Of a stretch of 64,000 nucleotides of DNA, positions 47,901 through 57,736 are shown piece after piece (position 1 is the first letter of the stretch; every line of letters starts with the position of its first letter). Both the position numbers and the translations under genes were made by a program. Below the pieces are notes generated by a model. The model ran no database searches. It was not told the DNA's origin and saw only the letters and a program-made list of their open reading frames with translations. This stretch comes from Jaltomata sinuosa (Eukaryota > Streptophyta > Magnoliopsida > Solanales > Solanaceae), in assembly GCA_003996215.1 (NCBI GenBank), contig QJPP01000048.1, positions 1,731,001-1,795,000 of the forward strand, in the 5' to 3' direction.

Positions 47901-50502
47901 TAAAGAAGGTAGAAAGCAGAAAATATATTTTTGTAGAACGAAGGAAATGGGTATTCATGAAAGATAAAACAAAAGGAGATGGATCTCTCTAGAGAAGCTT
48001 CATATGACAGCACTCTTTCTTTAGCTGAGGTGCGGGGTGCCATTGAATTGTTATCCTCAATCCATTGTTTCTGCCATTTCATTGACCCAACGCATACTTG
48101 TATTGTGACTTCCTATGAGATGGCACTCATCAGGTTACAGAAGAATATTTTTTACTAAAATGTGACATTGTTGATTATAACGATAAATGCATCACACATG
48201 GTTGAACAAATACCTAATTAATTGATAGAAAATGAAGTATATGATACACAAAAGTCAACACCTCGTGTAATCTTCGGTCTCTTTATCAGTATTCCCTGCT
48301 GCAACTTGATATGCGAACAAGTAGATGGGATAGTTCTTTATATTTTTTCTGGTCATGGAAATAATGGCAGACTGATTAATATAGCCTATTGAAAAAAAAT
48401 GCATATTGGCTCTTTTGAAACATGTTCTTTCTGCAATGACTTCCAAATGTCGGTTCAGTGTACATGGCACAAGTTTTTTTTGATAACCGTAGTGTCCGGG
48501 CCAGCTTGCGCGCACCGCACTAATTCCACGGGATACCTGCCACCTCCCAGCAACAACATGTATTAGCTAACTCTGTCCACCAAGGCTAGCACAGATGGGA
48601 AGAAATCGCCTAGCGTTTTGTCTCTGCTGGGAATTGAACTTGAGACCTCATGGTGCAATCCACCTCATTGTCCACTAGGCCATACCCTTGGGTGCTTTAT
48701 GGCACTGTTTCCTAATCTCGTTTCTTATAAAAAAGGCAGACTGTCCGATATATGGCCCGATTAGAAAAATATATGGTTGGTCTTTGGAACATGCACTTTT
48801 CTGATTATCATGTGGTGTATTTTAAGTTGGATTCTTATAATCTACTTCATGTATTGTATCTCCTACATGCTCAATCCTAGAAACTGTGAATGAGTGTAAA
48901 AAGTGAACAGTGTTGGCTTCTTTTATAAGATCCTGCACTTGAGGTGCTTAATTGTTCCATGCATTTGAGCTACTGTTGAATAGTTAAGCAGGTGGAATGC
49001 TGTTGATCTTCTTCCTAGGAGAAATTCTGGGGTTTGTAATTATTTGATGGACTGGTGAATGAGTTTTCAGGACTCCTCTGATCAACTTAAAACACATCTT
49101 AGCTGTTGTTAGATTTACATTGTTGTATAATTAACAGTATTGACCTCACTTGTAAAAGTTGGTCTGTTTGTTCTTGGAAGATAGTCTTTGTAATCATCAT
49201 AATGTTCACAGTAATGCAACATTTTTTCTTCACATGTGTGCTCTGAAATCAGAAAGCTTGAGAATCATCGTAATGTTCTGATTGTTGATAGTTTGTGTAC
49301 ACAACTACTAATAGTTTTCTTCCCACGTTGGTTATTAGAGATGGATGGAATCTTTCCTTATAAATTTCGTTATTTGGTCCAACTGTTGTTTTGCTGATTT
49401 GATATTTTTGTGCCGTGAAGCTGTAAAAGTTATTCTCTTGCGTTCAAGTGCATCGTTGCTTGACAAAAAAAGACCATATTACCTTGCAGGTGTTGCTGCG
49501 TCGCTTCCAGATAACCCACAATCTTTCCTTGGATGGGGTGTTGGACATTTTGAACTCTAAAAACATGACGGAGAGTGGTCCGCTCAATCTGATTGATGAT
49601 GATAATAGTGATACTGAAGAAGGTGTTGATAAGCAAGTGAGAAATAAATTGGCATATGACTTGCCCGGGTCAATGCCCAACCATGGAAGACCAGTTGTTC
49701 GAACAAAATGCTTGAGAATTGCCCCGACTGGCAGGAATTGGGCAGCTGCAACTACGGAAGGGGTCTTGATTTATTCTATGGATGAGTCTTTTATCTTTGA
49801 CCCCACTGATCTAGACATAGATGTTACTCCAGAGGTAAGTCTTTGTTTAAAATAGTGTTCTGAAACCCAGGAATTGGTTATGGAATGAGATTAAAGGAAG
49901 TAACTTTCAGATTTCTTGTATCTCGACTTTCCCAAATTTAAAAACATTATGGCATTTGTGCATTAGACACATTTCCATTACACTTATGTATGTACTTTCC
50001 TTTACAGGCCGTTGATGCAGCACTAAAGGAAAATCAGACTAGTCGAGCATTGATTCTTAGCCTACGTTTAAATGAAGATAGTTTGATTCAGAAGTGCATT
50101 ATTGGCGTCAGTCCTGCAGATATACCAGCTGTAGCATCCTCAGTCCCTGTTAAATATATTCAGAGATTATTTGAGGCATTAGCATATCTGCTGGAGAACT
50201 GCCCACATATGGAGTTTTTTCTCCAATGGTGTCAGGTTTCCTATCAAATACAAACTCCTCTTTGCTCTTTCTTACCTTGACAAGTGTTGTTCATCATTTG
50301 TCAGTTTTTAATCCTTTTGCATGTCTGGTAGGAACTTTGCAAAATCCATGGCCATTTTATTCAGCAGAATTCCAGAAGCTTGCTTCCTGCTCAAAAATCC
50401 TTACTGAAGGCAATTACCAGGTTGCATCAAGATTTGGCTGATACAAGCAACTCTAATTTATATTCCCTCCGCTATTTTTGCTCTGCAAGTGATGCAAAGT
50501 GA
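44918..50502 (+). CDS. PWP2: Periodic tryptophan protein 2 (PWP2/UTP1), SSU processome subunit
   Basis: PWP2 is a nucleolar subunit of the UTP-B complex, needed for 18S pre-rRNA processing and 40S assembly. Seven exons: 44918-46117, 46497-46748, 46869-46961, 47127-47498, 49490-49834, 50008-50235, 50332-50502, all in phase, giving 886 residues, the expected size. The N-terminus MNYRFQNLLGAPYRGGN is the family signature and fixes the start. Two WD40 propellers cover roughly residues 1-690 (for example SLDWSPDSDYLLAGSKDLTA, LSASLDGTVRAWDLF, LASSSWDKTVRLWDVF). A charged linker of Glu, Pro, Gln and Lys interrupts the first one around residues 230-265. The Utp12-type C-terminal domain (LILSLRLNEDSLIQKCI..., KYIQRLFEALAYLLENCPH) lies near residues 735-850. 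Intron 4 is 2 kb and contains an antisense SINE. Confidence 0.95.
48471..48698 (-). mobile_element. tRNA-derived SINE in PWP2 intron 4
   Basis: On the minus strand the element begins gcacccaagggtatggccta (A-box-like tggcctagtgg), has a B-box-like ggttcaattcc variant (agttcaattccc), and runs through gatttcttcccatctgtg, ggcaggtatcccgtgg and ggcccggacac to ggttatcaaaaaaa. A 7-bp duplication atggcac lies at 48464-48470 and 48699-48705. The 3' part matches the fragment at 31661-31722. Confidence 0.8.
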
Positions 50503-50999
50503 CAGTTCTCTTTGCGTCGTTGTTCTTTGGTAAGTTCTTTCTAGGATTTTTGCTTTTGTTCGTCAACTAGTATAGGACTGTTTATGACATTTGTTTTTAT
50601 GAAGTACTATAACCTTAGAATCTAAATCTTGAGAATGCTCACTAGTTTCAGGATAATAGCTTACATATGATTATTTGCTTCCTGTCCAGTTGGTTGGCCA
50701 ATCTTGATGCTTCCTGAATCTTTCTTTTGGGTTCTTTGAAACCACTGTGAACATGTTCTAGTGACGTATTGCAGGACTAATATGGAAATACGGTTGTAAC
50801 AATTTGATCATGCTTCCAAGATTTAAGCAACACGAAAACAACCTGTTCCGCACTATCGTCTTATGCTGCAGACAGCTGCATGTACTTGAGACAGTAATTA
50901 GGGCCTAGCAATTCTTCAACATTCATTAGCTATTGCAAAACCAAGCTTCAGACAATGAGAGGATTACTCAACGTTGGACCAGATGGTAATACTTCTGTC

Positions 51000-51696
51000 T
51001 AGGGGTGCGCATCGGTCGGTTTGGTTCGGTTTTGTATATTATCAGTTTGGTTTATCGGTTTTCGGTTTTCGGTTTGTCAACATGCAAAACCGATAACCAA
51101 ACCAACAAGATATTCGTTATCGGTTTTGGTCCTTAACGGTTCGGTTTTCGGTTTACCCGATAAGAAAATGCTTCCAAAATATTTTTTGCTTTCTCTTATT
51201 TTCATTTACATATATACACTATCTTCATACATAAAAGTCTATACAAATTACAAGCATAAGCAAATTTAAATATGTTATTACTAAAACAAATTTATTTTCT
51301 TTCTTGTTAACTAACAAACTTGAATGTAATAGCAACGCTAGCAATCCTTCAAAAAAAAAAACAAACACTGATAGGTAGATCTCCACCAAACCAATATTTT
51401 TAGAAAGAAAACACCACTAAGACAACAATTATAAAATGCAAAAAAATAATGGGGCATATATTTAAAATTTAAAGTCACTATTATAATTATGGATAAAAAT
51501 ATAGTTTTAATATAATCTTATTGCGTTGTCGGTTTAACCATTAACAATAATCTTAAAATCTAAACCGAACCGATAGTTCAATAAAAAAAATTACAAAACC
51601 GTTAAAAAATCGTTAATCTAATAACCCGATATCGATAAATCAATAACATTTTTATCGATTTGATTTATTGGTTAAATTGGTTTTTGCACCCTCCTA
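51000..51696. mobile_element. hAT-type nonautonomous transposon, ~697 bp
   Basis: The left end is taggggtgcgcatcggtcgg, and the right end read in reverse complement is taggagggtgcaaaaacc. The flanking 8-bp repeats are cttctgtc (50992-50999) and cttatgtc (51697-51704), one mismatch, as expected for hAT insertions. The subterminal zones are rich in cggtttt and its complement. No transposase is encoded. It sits about 500 bp after the PWP2 stop, possibly in its 3' UTR or flank. Confidence 0.8.
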
Positions 51697-53203
51697 CTTA
51701 TGTCCATGTCTTAAAAGAATGTGTTGTTACCTGGCTTGCCAAAGCAGGCTAATTTTGTAATTGTCATTTTTGGTTTTGTTTAGAAATGGAAGTTTTGGGC
51801 TTGTATTGGTACGCCACTTTTGTTTTTGGTTTAGATATGGAAGTTTTTGTTTCAAGTTTAGGAGTCATTATATATATAACTCTACTAGATTAGGACACTT
51901 CTTGAAATGCCTAAGTTAATCCAAAATCTTATTTATCCTCTCTCGTTTATGAACTACTAAAGCAATTCGTTTCTTAAGGCAAATAACATCTATATTTATA
52001 TTTATTCTCTTTTGGAAATTGGAAGGACTATTTGAAACGTCATTAATTTAATGTTGATTCCAAATTTATCGTTTGGTATGCAGGATTAAATCTAAGATAA
52101 AATTTATATCATGTTTAATTGATAATATAAATTTGAGATTATTTTATCCTAAATTACTTTAAAGATTATAATTTCAAAATAGTTTAGTCTGCTGATCAAA
52201 GGACCTTGAAGAATACATATCACTGTATATAAATGATATAAATTTGAGTCAAACACTCTGATCTTTTATATCTTCAAAATTTGGAGTTTGGACGGTACAA
52301 AATCCAAAGCAATGACAGTTATGATGAAATTCTCGTCGCAAATAAATATGTAATAATAAATTTAAAATCAAAGAAAACAAGCAATTAGTGTCTTCAATAA
52401 AAACTACGCTATAAAATATTATATTATTATAGAAATGTTACTCTCTTTAATAACGGTGGTGTTTGAGCCAATTAGTATTTTTGTATTTGCTGAAATTTTA
52501 AACTAAGACCTCATGCTTCTTAATTCTGATGATCACTGGGTCGCATGTTTAGATGCTTATAGAAATGTTACCTTATCAAACATCATTATTTCAACGAATA
52601 TTTTTTGAAAAGATAAGTTATTGGTGGTTTGAGATGAAGATCTATCGAAAATGGTCTCTCTATTTTTACAAAAATAAGAACAAAATTGCATATACATCAT
52701 CTTCCCCATGCCACACTTGTGAATTGCACCAAATATGCTACTGTTGTTGTTAAGTTACTGGTGCTCGCCTGCTCGGGTTTAATTGTTGTTTAATCATCAT
52801 TACTATAACTTTACTATAACTTGTCAGTTGTCACTCACTTAAAACCTTATCATAAGATGCATTAATCTTGTTTACTTATTTTATGAGTTATTTTGAGCCG
52901 ACCTAAACGTTATTTTCTTATGTCAAGTATATATAAACGTGCTTTTTAACTTGATACTAATTGATATTTGTATCTTTAATTTTAGGTGTGCATATGTGGA
53001 TATTTAAATTTGTATAAGTAGACAGATGCGTTTTTTATAGCATCATACGTGATATCTTACATGAATTATCATGCATGATGCGTGTGTCTACTTGTTCAAT
53101 TGTATACAAATTTAAATATATACTTGTGCACAATTAAAATCAGAGGACATAGATATCAATTGATGCAAAATTAAAGAGTATGTTTGTATATTATGTCAAT
53201 AAG
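51697..53203. other. Intergenic; no gene seen
   Basis: AT-rich, with only chance open frames. Around 52070-52150 there is text like the interior of the cgtttgatac MITE family (tcgtttggtatgcaggatta). Confidence 0.5.
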
Positions 53204-53573
53204 AGCCTGTTTGGATCTTTTTTAGCTTTTTCAGGTGTTTAGTAAAGCAAAAAAACAATTAAAAAAAAAATCTAAAAACTGATTAAAAAAAGCTAAAAGT
53301 TGGATTCCCAGCTTTTTGCTTTAAGCTTAAATTTTTTTTTAAGCTTGACCAATATATTTATCCTTTATAAATTTTCCTAATTGCAACACTACCCTCACTT
53401 TTCAGCCCTAAAATATCTGGAAGTACTCTTTTTTTCTCTTATTCTCATAATAACACTTGTTTATTAAGCACTTTAACAGTTTTTTTTTCAATTTCAACAC
53501 TTATTTACTTATTTTAAGCTTTTAATCACATTACTTAAAATTTTTTTTTTTAAGCAAATCCAAACGGATCTAA
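53204..53573. mobile_element. hAT-like MITE next to the PDX1.2 promoter
   Basis: The left end gagcctgtttggatcttttt and the reverse complement of the right end, agatccgtttggatttgctt, are inverted termini. The 370-bp interior is poly-A/T-rich. The right end lies 42 bp before the first heat-shock half-site. Confidence 0.65.
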
Positions 53574-53615
53574 ATAAACAAGGCTAGATGTGATCCCCTG
53601 GAATCGAAACCATCC

Positions 53616-53623
53616 GAAGTTTC
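53616..53623 (+). promoter_or_regulatory. Two-module heat-shock element half-site
   Basis: GAAgtTTC contains two inverted nGAAn pentamer modules. It shares the eight-base core with the complete element 43 bp downstream. Confidence 0.5.
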
Positions 53624-53658
53624 TACATTTTCCACCAAAACAGTAGAGACACATCCTG

Positions 53659-53671
53659 GAAGTTTCTGGAA
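53659..53671 (+). promoter_or_regulatory. Perfect three-module heat-shock element
   Basis: GAAgtTTCtgGAA satisfies the canonical alternating nGAAnnTTCnnGAAn rule recognised by trimeric heat-shock factors. It lies about 53 bp upstream of a TATA-like box and about 160 bp before the PDX1.2-type start codon. Arabidopsis PDX1.2 is known to be heat-induced through HSFA1. Confidence 0.75.
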
Positions 53672-53723
53672 CAAACTAAATCACACCGCCCCATTCCCCC
53701 ACCGGACTTCTCTTCTGCCCCTC

Positions 53724-53730
53724 TTTATAT
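53724..53730 (+). promoter_or_regulatory. TATA box of the PDX1.2-type gene
   Basis: tttatat within ctctttatatcattc, about 100 bp before the start codon and downstream of the heat-shock element. Confidence 0.6.
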
Positions 53731-53832
53731 CATTCTGCGCCATCAGATTCAAATCTCGCCGCTCCAACCTTTCTTGTTTCCACAAATTGTTATCTACTTC
53801 TGGTTCAGGCATTTTCACAAACAGTTTTGTCA

Positions 53833-54750
53833 ATGGAAGAAGACGGTGCCGTTACAGTTTACAGTGGCAGCGCAATTACCGATACCAAGAAGAATCCCTT
53901 CTCTATCAAAGTAGGAATTGCTCAAATGCTCCGTGGAGGAGCGATTGCGGAGGTTACCACCGTCAACCAAGCGAAGATTGCCGAGTCTGCCGGCGCCTGC
54001 TGTCTTGTAGTTTCGGAACCTAAAGGACCCGGAATCTCGCGCATGGCCGACCCATCTCTAATCAAGGAGATCAAGCAAGCCGTTACGATTCCTGTAATGG
54101 CGAAAGCCCGTGTCGGTCATTTTGTTGAAGCCCAGATCCTTGAAGCTATTGGAGTAGATTATATAGACGAGAGCGAGATTTTAGCTCTCGCCGACGAAGA
54201 TCATTTTGTGAACAAACACAATTTCCGGGCACCCTTTGTATGTGGATGTCGAGATCTCGGAGAAGCGTTAAGGAGAGTTAGAGAAGGCGCTGCCATGGTT
54301 AGGACCCAAGGGGATCTATCGGGTACGGGGAGTATTGTTGATACAGTCCGTAATGTGAGGAAAGTGATGGGTGATATTAGAATTCTATCTAACATGGACG
54401 ATGATGAGGTCTTCACTTTCTCTAAAAAGATCGGAGCGCCTTATGATATTGTTGCACAAACAAAGCAGATGGGTAGGCTCCCGGTGGTTCATTTTGCAGC
54501 TGGTGGAATCGTCACGCCTGCAGATGCGGCGCTGATGATGCAGCTCGGTTGTGATGGGGTGTTTATTGGACCGGATATATTCAATTGCTCGGATCCTTAC
54601 AAGAAAGTAAGGGCAATTGTGCAGGCTGTTAGGAACTATAACGATCCCCATATTTTGGCCGCGGCAAGCAGTGGTTTGGAGGAAGCAATGGGTGGTCTAA
54701 ATCTGAATGAGAACAGGGTTGAACGATTTGTTAGTGCAGAGACTTACTGA
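53833..54750 (+). CDS. PDX1.2: PDX1.2-type pyridoxal 5'-phosphate synthase-like pseudoenzyme
   Basis: PDX1 catalyses PLP formation from ribose 5-phosphate, glyceraldehyde 3-phosphate and ammonia. PDX1.2 proteins are noncatalytic relatives that co-assemble with active PDX1 and support it under heat stress. A single exon encodes 305 residues, an (βα)8 barrel of usual length. Conserved blocks: ITDTKKNPFSIKVGIAQMLR, MADPSLIKEIKQAVTIPVMA, HFVEAQILEAIGVDYIDES, FVCGCRDLGEALRRVREGAA and PADAALMMQLGCDGVFIGP. The first active-site lysine of catalytic PDX1 is retained (K91), but the second, which lies in RTKGEAGTG, is glutamine here (Q159 in RTQGDLSGTG). The catalytic MDVV aspartate is E40, and the loop at 61-70 lacks the catalytic ERVPAD sequence. 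These features and overall wording resemble PDX1.2 more than PDX1.1/1.3. The start is the first ATG of the frame (MEEDGAVTVYSG). Confidence 0.93.
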   Translation: MEEDGAVTVYSGSAITDTKKNPFSIKVGIAQMLRGGAIAEVTTVNQAKIAESAGACCLVVSEPKGPGISRMADPSLIKEIKQAVTIPVMAKARVGHFVEAQILEAIGVDYIDESEILALADEDHFVNKHNFRAPFVCGCRDLGEALRRVREGAAMVRTQGDLSGTGSIVDTVRNVRKVMGDIRILSNMDDDEVFTFSKKIGAPYDIVAQTKQMGRLPVVHFAAGGIVTPADAALMMQLGCDGVFIGPDIFNCSDPYKKVRAIVQAVRNYNDPHILAAASSGLEEAMGGLNLNENRVERFVSAETY

Positions 54751-55193
54751 TGAGTTCAAGCTGAGCCTTTTTTTGTGTGTGTCTGTTGTTGATCATAGTA
54801 TTATGTATTTTGCAGTTCAGTATTTGTGAACGTTATCGTTTTCTTGGTTTGCTTTTGCAATAACATGATGATGAGTTAACAAACTGTGTCTTACGATTGT
54901 TTACATGTTTGTGGCACCAGAAGAAAATGGCAACATTGACTTGAAATGACTCTAGCTAGTATTACATTGTGGAGGCACGTTGATCAATTTGGTTTTAGTT
55001 ATTGTTTACATGTTTATAGCTCTGTGTGTAATAATGAATATAGAGACAACAGATGACCAAATCCAATCTTGTCAATTCTTGCATTTGGATGTATTTGCTG
55101 AATAATTGCTATTATAGTGAATGAATGATCAGTGTTTCAGAGCCCTACTCAGGATGTTTGATGCACATTAAAGAGGAGTTCTTTAGTCTTGTT
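54751..55193. other. Convergent 3' flanks of PDX1.2-type and BAC2 genes
   Basis: The 443 bp between two stop codons on opposite strands probably hold both 3' UTRs. No further feature is seen. Confidence 0.6.
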
Positions 55194-56417
55194 TTATAAT
55201 GCATTTTCAGATTGGACATTTGTATGGTCCTTGTCATTGTCGCTGCAAAGGAACCTCAGGGCAGTTTCATAGGCAGTGAATATAGCCCCATTCACCAAGA
55301 ATGCTCTGCCAACTGTAGTTCCCACGCCTCGCCAAAGCACTCTCTGTCCCTCTTTTCTTACACTTTGCCTGAAACAATCAACAATACCGATGTATTTTGC
55401 AGGTTTAGACTGTGATTGAGCTTGGAGTCTGGTCTTAACAACATCTAAGGGGTAACAGCTTATCCAGCTAACAGCCCCTGCAAGACCACCTGCTGCGAGC
55501 ATCGTTTGGAAGCTCTCTTCACCGTTCTTGCGACAGCCAGGGTGAAGTTTCTCCTTAGTATACTCGTATACCCAGAAATATAGACCGTGAGCGTGTGCAT
55601 CTCTGAGGACAGTAACAGTTAATCCTCGGTAGATTCCTCTCAAACCTTCCTGTCTGAGTATTCTTCTTGTGACATCTATTGGACCCTTTAGACTAGCTGC
55701 TTGATTGTTGCATTGATTGGTTTTGCTTTGCAATTGTAGTTGGATTTTCACCAATTCTACAGGGCTGATAATTAGACTCTGAATTGCTCCTGCTGCAGTG
55801 CCACCCAAAGCCACTCCTTTGTATGAGGGTGGATTGCTTGCTGGGATATTTTTGTCAAATGTTCGCGATAGCGTTGCGTAGATCTGAAATACCATGGCAT
55901 TCTGCAATAGGAAGGAATAATGTTTGAAATTCCATTTGATTCAATAGTTGCCAAATTTAAAATCAATTGTTTTCTTGCATAAGATCATAGAACTCTTTGC
56001 ATATGTCCTTTTACAGTTTCTATATTTCCTTCATTTTTTTCTTCTAAATGGCCATTCTGATGGTTAGCCTTATTAAAACAGTATTGTGGAATTCAAATCA
56101 AGTGTACATGTGTCTATTCAACCTCATAAATCACCGCGATAACTGAAAATCGTGTAAACAGAGTAGAGGGATACAATGATGACCTGAAAGGTGACGGATG
56201 CTAGAGGTGCAGCCATGCCCCTGTAGAGAGACAGGGGACCTTCGGTGGCGACTACATGGCGGAAAACGTTGAAAGCAGAACCACTCTTAGAATTTTGCTG
56301 GCGAACTCTGATGCTGTCGAGTGGATAACCAGAAATGAGACCAGCTATTCCTCCAAATCCACCAGCCACAAATTCTTTGCCCCAACTACTTGCAAGAAAC
56401 TCTGGCCAAAAATCCAT
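55194..56417 (-). CDS. BAC2: Mitochondrial basic amino-acid carrier BAC2 (SLC25 family)
   Basis: BAC2 carriers exchange arginine, lysine, ornithine and histidine across the inner mitochondrial membrane; Arabidopsis BAC2 is induced by osmotic stress and senescence. Two exons on the minus strand, 56417-56184 and 55901-55194, join after SVTFQ in phase to 313 residues (six transmembrane helices in three ~100-residue repeats). The N-terminus MDFWPEFLASSWGKEFVAGG is characteristic of BAC2 and fixes the start. Signature motifs are YPLDSIRVR, SPVELVKIQ and YPLDVVKTR. Repeat-linked motifs include LYRGMAAPLASVTFQ, IYRGLTVTVLRDA and LWRGVGTTVGRAFLVNG. Residue 181 is His in RDAHAHGLYFW, where most homologues have Pro. 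The C-terminal tail is hydrophilic. No truncation. Confidence 0.93.
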
Positions 56418-57694
56418 GCCCCCTTCATCCCCTAACCCAAAAATACCTTATTTTCTCCTTCAAATCTGTTGATTCTTTTTTTTTGCTTTTACCCCTCTGG
56501 ACAGCAATCAACGTGTGCTTTGCCAATTTTGCTATAAGAAACAACCTTTGCTTAATTATATGTGATGTAAAAAATGAGCTGCTCCTGCATTGCACCTTTT
56601 TGTTTGGTAATTAAAGAAATGAGGAAGTGTGCACGGCCTTGAATCTTGAGAATGTGATTTTCTTTTAGTGCCACCAATGGTATTTTGTTGGTAGAGGCGT
56701 ACAATAGGTAACGACCAACCACCTCTTTCTTAGGAATTCAACTATATACCATGTGGACCAATCAAGGTTAGCATGCAGTTACCAATGATCTAAAGGGTTG
56801 ATTTGGGTCATGAATCAGCCCATAAAAGGTGGCAAATCTAATTGAACTGGTTGGATCAAATGATAAATTTTAAAATATTTTATCATTCTTAATTTTGAAT
56901 ACCAATTTTAATGATCTAAAGTTGAAAATCAATCAGGAAATTTTGCAAGGAATTTTTTTTTTTGATAACCAGCTACGAAGTAAGAGATATGAGTGACTGA
57001 AAAAAACTTGAAAGACTTTCTTTAACAAGAGGGGAAGAGCCCAAGCTGATAGTTTTGACATTGAAAAAGAGCACCAAGTCTACTCTTTCAAATGAACATA
57101 TGGATAACTTCATTAGCCTGAATCCATAAAAAAAAGAAACGATTTATGATTTAACTTATACAGGGAAATGCTTAACAGTGTCAATGCAATTTAGCTTGAT
57201 GTAAGAGATTACTTGCCATATTTCTTCAGGTTATTAGTTTCACTTATTGTAAAGGGTTACTTGTATTTACTTTCTCAATGACATGGTAGTGTAAACTCTT
57301 TGTGCACTACTAGTATATAAAACTACAGCAACATACCCAGTATAATCACACAAGTGTGGTCTTGGGAGGGTAGAGTTTACGTCGACCTTACAACTACCTT
57401 GTAGAGATAGAGAGGCTGTTTCCGATAGATCCTCTCAAATAGTATATAAGAGTTAAATTATAAAAAAGTTACATCCTTGGAGTAATCCAAAACAGGTGAA
57501 TGACCCAGTCAACTGGGATTTGAAAATTCTTGGTAATCAATTAGGGTGGATATACAAAGAATTTTCCACTTAAAAAAGTGTGCAGGTTTGAAATTTAAAG
57601 CATACATAGAAACAATCCTGGTCAACAAAAAGAAATCAAAGCCAACATCATGCTTGTCCCTGTTTTGGTCATTCTATTTTGACTGTGATCATTC
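56418..57694. other. Divergent promoter region of BAC2 and the receptor kinase
   Basis: The 5' regions of the minus-strand carrier and the plus-strand kinase face each other here. A SINE copy lies within it. No additional coding frame is supported. Confidence 0.5.
57321..57439 (-). mobile_element. Au/TS-type SINE, 3' portion, minus strand
   Basis: The plus strand reads cagcaacatacccagtataa, then cacacaagtgtggtcttggg, agagtttacgtcgaccttac and gagaggctgtttccgataga. The direct repeat tagtatataa at 57311-57320 and 57440-57449 looks like the target-site duplication. Confidence 0.7.
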
Positions 57695-57736
57695 ATGTGT
57701 GGATTAGAGAGCTTCAGCTTTGTGTGCATCTCTCAC

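Noticed and set aside
48255..48515. Minus-strand frame in PWP2 intron 4
   Set aside because: It overlaps a SINE and intron sequence, with no protein resemblance.
54201..54651. Minus-strand frames opposite the PDX1.2-type gene
   Set aside because: Shadows of a well-conserved single-exon gene.
57695..57736. Upstream in-frame ATG as start of the receptor kinase
   Set aside because: It would put 14 residues before a complete signal peptide that begins at the ATG at 57737; kept only as an alternative.
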